A stretch of 7,517 bases of DNA from assembly GCA_018385415.1 (NCBI GenBank), contig JAHAZA010000090.1, positions 1 through 7,517 of the forward strand. The letters run 5' to 3'. Within the stretch, counting starts at the first letter, position 1; each line of letters begins with the position of its first letter. The position numbers and the translations under genes are program-made. Positions 4,258-7,517 of the stretch are shown here, piece by piece. The notes beneath the pieces are model-generated. The model ran no database searches, was not told the DNA's origin, and worked only from the letters and a program-made list of their open reading frames with translations. The DNA comes from Treponema sp. (GTDB lineage: Bacteria; Spirochaetota; Spirochaetia; Treponematales; Treponemataceae).

Positions 4258-5584
4258 TTTCCTCTGTGCAGACATAGGAACAACTTCTCTTAAAGCAGCA
4301 CTTGTTTCTGACAAAGGACAAGTGCTGTCCTTTTCTAAAATTGAATTTACATCAACCGACAAATCTAAAATTGCACTTGAGTGGTTTGAAGCTTTAAAGG
4401 AATCAATCAGTGCCCTGAAAAAAAATCAGATAGAATCACTTTCTGAAAATAAAAATTTGGTTGATTCAAAAACCGGCACACTTAACATTGATGCCATCTG
4501 CATTTCAGGAAACGGACCTACAATAGTTTCGGAAGATGGCACAACCCTTCTCTGGAACGCTCCTGTTGATTCTTCACTGATTCCTGACATAAAAAAAATA
4601 TTACCACCAGAACTTTCAGAAAAATTTTCTCATTCACTTTTCTTACCTCGAATCCTTGCCTTCAAAAATCTTTACAAGAAACAGTTTGAAAAGCAGAAAA
4701 TTTTTTCAGGCCCTGAATACTTAATCTGGAGCCTTTCAAATTCCCAGATTACAATTCTACCAGAAGACCGATACGAAGCTGCATACTGGAACGACCAGGT
4801 CCTTACCGCAATTGGTGGTAGTACAACAAATAAATCTTCACCAGAAAAGAATGAAAGTACTGCGATTAAATCTTTACCATCAATGGGTCCATTCGTAAAA
4901 CCAGGATTTAATTGCGGCACAATCACCAAAGAAATCGCATCCCAACTAAAAATCAGTTCCAGTGCCAAAGTAATCGCCGGCGGTCCAGACTTTACCGTTG
5001 CCCTAATCGGCACAAATACATTGCAGCAAGGAAAACTCTGTAACCGCGCCGGCTCCTCCGAAGGCCTTAACTGGTGCACAGCAAAACCGGTTTTCGCTTC
5101 TGGCATCCGCACACTTCCTTCTGTAATTCCAGGCTTATGGAATGCATCAATACTCTCCCACAACAGTGGTGACCGAATTGCAGACTCTAAGCAGGCATAC
5201 GAAAAAGAAAACAATGTAGAAATTTCTTTTAGCCAATACATCAAACTCTGTATTGAAGAAAAAGATAAAAACGGTGCACAGATTCTCCAAGAACTTTCAG
5301 ACTTTTTTAAAGATGGAATTTCTAAGTTCCGCACTCTTTCAAAAGAAAACAACATTCCACTAAGGGAAACAGTGATGGTCACCGGAGGCCAGGCAAAGAA
5401 TCCTTTGTGGCTTAAGCATAAAGCAGAATGTTCTCAAATCAATCTTGCAACCTGCGAAATTCCCGACTCAGAATTAATCGGCGATGCAGTTCTTGCTTCA
5501 TATGGACTTGGGCTTTATGATTCAATTCAAGAAGCTGCAGAAAAAATGGTAAAAATAAAGAATGTGTTCACTTATAAAAAATAA
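4238..5584 (+). CDS. FGGY-family carbohydrate kinase
   Basis: This ~448-residue cytoplasmic sugar kinase has an N-terminal actin-like domain opening C-A-D-I-G-T-T-S-L-K (10-19, phosphate loop), then I-S-G-N-G-P-T and G-P-E-Y-L-I-W. The C-terminal domain has A-G-G-P-D-F-T with the likely catalytic base Asp251, then G-S-S-E-G-L-N-W, and the FGGY signature V-T-G-G-Q-x-x-N-P-L-W (381 onward). It is somewhat shorter than typical xylulokinases (about 480-500). Xylulose is a reasonable guess, but ribulose, gluconate or another polyol cannot be excluded. Two loops (about 65-83 and 191-211) are rich in Lys, Asn and Ser and poorly conserved-looking. Three consecutive ATG codons at 4238, 4241 and 4244 all lie inside the end of prs (stop 4255-4257) and none has a clear ribosome binding site, so translation is probably coupled to prs. 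A TTG at 4187 is an unlikely longer start. Confidence 0.88.
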   Translation: MMMTKYNFLCADIGTTSLKAALVSDKGQVLSFSKIEFTSTDKSKIALEWFEALKESISALKKNQIESLSENKNLVDSKTGTLNIDAICISGNGPTIVSEDGTTLLWNAPVDSSLIPDIKKILPPELSEKFSHSLFLPRILAFKNLYKKQFEKQKIFSGPEYLIWSLSNSQITILPEDRYEAAYWNDQVLTAIGGSTTNKSSPEKNESTAIKSLPSMGPFVKPGFNCGTITKEIASQLKISSSAKVIAGGPDFTVALIGTNTLQQGKLCNRAGSSEGLNWCTAKPVFASGIRTLPSVIPGLWNASILSHNSGDRIADSKQAYEKENNVEISFSQYIKLCIEEKDKNGAQILQELSDFFKDGISKFRTLSKENNIPLRETVMVTGGQAKNPLWLKHKAECSQINLATCEIPDSELIGDAVLASYGLGLYDSIQEAAEKMVKIKNVFTYKK

Positions 5585-5598
5585 ATGAGGAAGTCTAC

Positions 5599-6240
5599 AT
5601 GAAGATCTACAAAATTCCACAAAACCTTAAAACAATAATTTTTGACATAGACTCAACATTATATACAAACGATAGATATGCCTTTGAACAAGTAGATGTT
5701 CAGCTCCGTCACTTTGCAGAAATCAAAGGCGTTACAGCTTCTGAAATCAGAAAAATGATTGAAGACTTCAGAACCAATTACAGTAAGGAACATGACGGTA
5801 AAAAAATCAGTCTGGGAAACACCCTTACCCACTTTGGTATTTCCATCGAAGAAAGCATCAAGTGGCGCGAAACACTTTTAGAACCCAAAGACTTTCTTGA
5901 CCGTGATGAAAAACTGATTCAGGTACTCACAGAATTTTCAAAAAAATACAGAATGATTGCAGTAACAAACAATCCGGTTTTACCAGCATTCAAAACCTTA
6001 CAGGCAATCGGAATTGAAAAACTTGTTCCAGACATCATCGGCCTTGACACCTGCCACAAATCAAAACCAAGCCGTCAGGTTCTCCAACTTGCTTGTGAAA
6101 AAACAGATGCAAAACCTGAGGAATGTCTCAGCGTCGGCGACCGTTACGACATTGACTTGAGCCTGGCCTTAGAAATGGGCATGGGCGGAGTTTTAGTTAC
6201 CGGCGTAGAAGATGTTTATAAGCTTGCGGAATTTATTTAG
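5599..6240 (+). CDS. HAD-superfamily hydrolase, phosphoglycolate phosphatase/5'-nucleotidase-like
   Basis: This 213-residue cytoplasmic phosphatase of the haloacid dehalogenase superfamily retains all four motifs. Motif I is F-D-I-D-S-T-L (nucleophile Asp16, general acid Asp18), motif II V-T-N-N (122-125), motif III Lys156 in K-S-K-P, and motif IV G-D-R-Y-D-I-D (Asp181, Asp184, Asp186). A helical cap sits between motifs I and II (about 25-100), the subclass I arrangement of pyrimidine 5'-nucleotidases and phosphoglycolate phosphatases. The substrate cannot be read from sequence; a nucleotide or sugar phosphate would suit the prs and kinase context. The start at 5599 follows GAGGAAG, and only 14 bases separate it from the kinase stop, so it is the third gene of the prs operon. 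Ser19 replaces the commoner Gly or Asp after the motif I DxD, a tolerated change. Confidence 0.9.
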   Translation: MKIYKIPQNLKTIIFDIDSTLYTNDRYAFEQVDVQLRHFAEIKGVTASEIRKMIEDFRTNYSKEHDGKKISLGNTLTHFGISIEESIKWRETLLEPKDFLDRDEKLIQVLTEFSKKYRMIAVTNNPVLPAFKTLQAIGIEKLVPDIIGLDTCHKSKPSRQVLQLACEKTDAKPEECLSVGDRYDIDLSLALEMGMGGVLVTGVEDVYKLAEFI

Positions 6241-6250
6241 CGAAAGAAGC

Positions 6251-6634
6251 TTAACTATTCGAATACAATTTCAATTCCGGGTAGATTGCCTGAATGATTT
6301 TAAAATAATGGTCTTTTGTCCAAATCGGAATATCGTATTTAATTCCAAGGTAGGCAATAAGCACATCTGTAACAGGCATTGCAAAACCCTGAGTGCGTAT
6401 TGTCTGAAGCATAAGTCCTGAAAATTCCCAGTCGTATTCGTCGATGGTGATTAAATTGAAGGATTGAAAAAATCCTAACATTCTGTCTGCTTCATCATCA
6501 TCCTTGGCTCCATGCAAAAGTTCAGACTTTACAATACCACAAATTGAATGTTTATCTTTTGAAATTTTTAACTTCAGAAGTTCCTTAGGATTTTTCCAGT
6601 AATCAATCAAAATGTTAGTATCACATAAAATCAT
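6251..6634 (-). CDS. vapC: PIN-domain ribonuclease toxin (VapC-like)
   Basis: This 127-residue protein is a single PIN domain, normally a Mg2+-dependent RNase that blocks translation by cutting tRNA or rRNA when free of its antitoxin. The four acidic metal ligands are present: Asp5 in C-D-T-N-I-L-I-D, Glu38 in V-K-S-E-L-L-H-G, Asp90 in P-V-T-D-V-L-I-A and Asp108 in T-K-D-H-Y-F. Length is typical. The ATG overlaps the antitoxin stop as ATGA, and AAGGAG lies 12 bases upstream inside the antitoxin gene, so the pair is translationally coupled. The stop lies only 10 bases from the stop of the convergent HAD gene, with no terminator visible between. It looks intact; cellular target unknown. The partner is Phd/YefM-type, so the pair is not a classical VapB/VapC. 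Confidence 0.9.
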   Translation of the reverse strand: MILCDTNILIDYWKNPKELLKLKISKDKHSICGIVKSELLHGAKDDDEADRMLGFFQSFNLITIDEYDWEFSGLMLQTIRTQGFAMPVTDVLIAYLGIKYDIPIWTKDHYFKIIQAIYPELKLYSNS

Positions 6635-7029
6635 AAAGTACTGATTCTCCTTAATTCATTAACTGCTTCTTCATCAATATCAATGGGTTTTGAGCCATAC
6701 CTTTCAAGAGCTTCTTCCACACTCATTTGAGGAGGGAGAGGTGGCTGAACATTTGCTCTGATTTTTTTGATAAATTCCTTGCGTTTTTCTTCTGCTTCTT
6801 TGGAAACATTCAGCGTTACAGTGCGGTTTGCAGCTTCTGTAAGACTGTCGTAATCTTCAAGCGAAATCAATACACATTCTGGAACATTGTTTTTTACGAT
6901 GATGCGAGGACCATTCTCCTTGACTTCTTCAATAATCTTTCCTGCTTCTCCCTTATTAAAACGGGTAATAGAAATTATGGAATTTAAAAGTTTTAAAGTG
7001 TTAAGAGCATTAAATTGTGCAGCAAGCAT
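6631..7029 (-). CDS. Phd/YefM-type antitoxin of the PIN toxin
   Basis: This 132-residue antitoxin precedes and overlaps its toxin by 4 bases, the usual order. Residues 18-63 match the DNA-binding Phd/YefM fold: S-I-T-R-F-N-K-G-E-A-G-K-I, then I-I-V-K-N-N-V-P-E-C-V-L-I-S and L-E-D-Y. The C-terminal half (about 70-132) is charged and contains a Pro-rich P-P-L-P-P; it would wrap the toxin active site. Such antitoxins usually bind their own promoter. A perfect AGGAGG (top-strand CCTCCT, 7035-7040) five bases before the ATG fixes the start at 7029. The protein thus carries about 18 residues before the point where most Phd proteins begin, and its total length exceeds the common 75-95. Confidence 0.86.
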   Translation of the reverse strand: MLAAQFNALNTLKLLNSIISITRFNKGEAGKIIEEVKENGPRIIVKNNVPECVLISLEDYDSLTEAANRTVTLNVSKEAEEKRKEFIKKIRANVQPPLPPQMSVEEALERYGSKPIDIDEEAVNELRRISTL

Positions 7030-7157
7030 ACAGACCTCCTGATTTTATCTACAATATCAATGTAATATTTATCTATTTTTTTGTCTATATTTTTATTGAG
7101 AAATATCTGTTTTCCAAATAAATCAGAATGCGTTTCCAAAGAGCAGATTTGCGCCAT
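7030..7157 (-). promoter_or_regulatory. A/T-rich control region of the toxin-antitoxin operon
   Basis: No convincing -35/-10 pair stands out, but the region is very A/T-rich and holds repeats fit for operator use. The minus strand has TAGATAAATAT and TAGATAAAATC close to the ribosome binding site, and further upstream TTTGGAAA twice (top-strand TTTCCAAA at 7111-7118 and 7133-7140, 22 bases apart, about two helical turns). Autoregulation at these sites is inferred from the antitoxin family. Confidence 0.35.
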
Positions 7158-7202
7158 AAAAAAAGCCTTCAGGATCTTCTTAAAACCCCAAAGGCTTTTT
7201 TT
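7158..7202. terminator. bidirectional terminator with a perfect 12-bp stem
   Basis: Seven A followed by GCCTT (7158-7169) pair perfectly with AAGGC followed by seven T (7191-7202) around a 21-base loop. Both strands give a stem ending in a U tract. On the minus strand it begins 23 bases after the stop of the DUF1566-like gene and separates that gene from the toxin-antitoxin operon. Confidence 0.88.
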
Positions 7203-7225
7203 ACAAATAAAATCGCTTCGCTCTC

Positions 7226-7517
7226 CTAGTTGAAAGCCCGCACTGCACAAACGTAAATGCAGTAGACCTTGGGGTGGTCGGAGCAGGTCCCATTGCTGAA
7301 AGAGACTTTGTACGCGCCCTTATCGTTGGAAGCGTACTGGGACGACGACCAGTAGTAGCTAGCATCAAACTGACTTCCTCCGCAAAGACTACTTGCTGCA
7401 TCTACTGTTGCTTTTACCTTCCAGATATCAAACAATTCTGCTACTGTTGGTAAATACCAGCCATTTTCATATGCAGCCCCAAGATTTGTTGCTGTAGTTT
7501 TATAGTTTTTTGCAAAG
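7226..7517 (-). CDS. DUF1566/C-type-lectin-like protein, C-terminal part; candidate DGR variable protein
   Basis: The 5' end lies off the window; 96 codons are visible, ending at a TAG at 7226-7228. The piece has N-G-W-Y-L-P-T-V-A-E-L-F, the GWxLPT-type motif of DUF1566-like proteins, then Y-Y-W-S-S-S-Q-Y and a C-terminus V-C-A-V-R-A-F-N. These are hallmarks of the C-type-lectin fold seen in formylglycine-enzyme-like domains and in the target proteins of diversity-generating retroelements such as TvpA of Treponema denticola. The first 51 visible codons use C in the third position only 4 times; the last 45 (7229-7363) use it 24 times, including nine of ten in a run reading T-C-S-D-H-P-K-V-Y-C. 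Such proteins are usually lipoproteins or surface adhesins, but the signal sequence, if any, lies outside. The domain call is fairly sure; the retroelement link is inference. Confidence 0.78.
   Translation of the reverse strand, partial: FAKNYKTTATNLGAAYENGWYLPTVAELFDIWKVKATVDAASSLCGGSQFDASYYWSSSQYASNDKGAYKVSFSNGTCSDHPKVYCIYVCAVRAFN
7229..7363 (-). repeat. candidate variable region (VR) of a diversity-generating retroelement
   Basis: The last 45 codons of the DUF1566-like gene show clustered NNC codons (AGC, TAC, ACC, TGC, TCC, GAC, CAC, CCC, GTC), the spread produced when AAC codons of a template repeat are randomised at adenines. Codons without adenine in the framework, such as TGG-TCG-TCG-TCC, look like the invariant scaffold. 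The G/C-rich end around V-R-A-F, just before the stop, is where the homing-initiation (IMH) sequence sits in known systems. Template repeat and reverse transcriptase are not in the window. Confidence 0.55.

Noticed and set aside
4672..5382. A 236-codon minus-strand open frame opposite the sugar kinase
   Set aside because: It lies wholly inside the FGGY kinase, whose own frame carries all family motifs, and its translation shows no recognisable domain. It is a shadow of the coding strand.
6993..7250. An 85-codon minus-strand frame between the DUF1566-like gene and the antitoxin
   Set aside because: It crosses the terminator and the toxin-antitoxin control region and overlaps the 3' end of one gene and the 5' end of another; no ribosome binding site or family likeness.
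7201..7401. A second overlapping minus-strand frame in the variable region
   Set aside because: The frame ending at 7226 carries Y-W-S-S-S and V-R-A-F motifs and stays open to the window edge; this one is its out-of-frame shadow.

Overview
The window looks like a low-GC spirochaete chromosome, most likely a gut, rumen or oral Treponema relative. The genus is an inference. It rests on the A/T-rich codon usage, the enlarged PRPP synthase with an insertion near its N-terminus, and a DUF1566-like surface-type protein with a hypervariable-looking tail of the kind known in treponemes. No rRNA or tRNA gene and no CRISPR array is visible.

Layout, left to right. Positions 1-384 are a graveyard of insertion sequences. 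The middle of an IS110-family transposase (+) is cut off by the end of an IS21-family element, of which only the terminal repeats and the last ~37 codons of istB (-) remain. A small sigma-70-family factor (-, 385-1089) follows, with a good promoter and a leader that can pair with its own ribosome binding site. A ~390-base gene-free stretch contains dyads and the rpmB terminator. Next come ribosomal protein L28 (rpmB, -) and a PhnP-like metallo-beta-lactamase-fold hydrolase (-). The -35 box of rpmB contains the hydrolase stop codon.

A divergent intergenic region (2691-2991) carries a strong plus-strand promoter and a structured leader with a possible 30-codon upstream ORF. It drives a tight plus-strand operon: prs (PRPP synthase), an FGGY-family sugar kinase whose start overlaps the prs end, and a HAD-family phosphatase. 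These three plausibly handle pentose phosphate and nucleotide precursors, by inference.

The operon runs with a 10-base gap and no visible terminator into a convergent toxin-antitoxin pair (-): a Phd/YefM-type antitoxin and a PIN-domain (VapC-like) toxin that overlap by ATGA.

Beyond a perfect 12-bp inverted-repeat terminator lies the 3' end of a DUF1566/C-type-lectin-like protein (-) that runs off the right edge. Its last ~45 codons switch abruptly to NNC codons that differ at the first two positions. This is the pattern expected of the variable region of a diversity-generating retroelement (DGR) target gene, and it is the most interesting signal here. The reverse transcriptase and template repeat that would prove it are not in the window.
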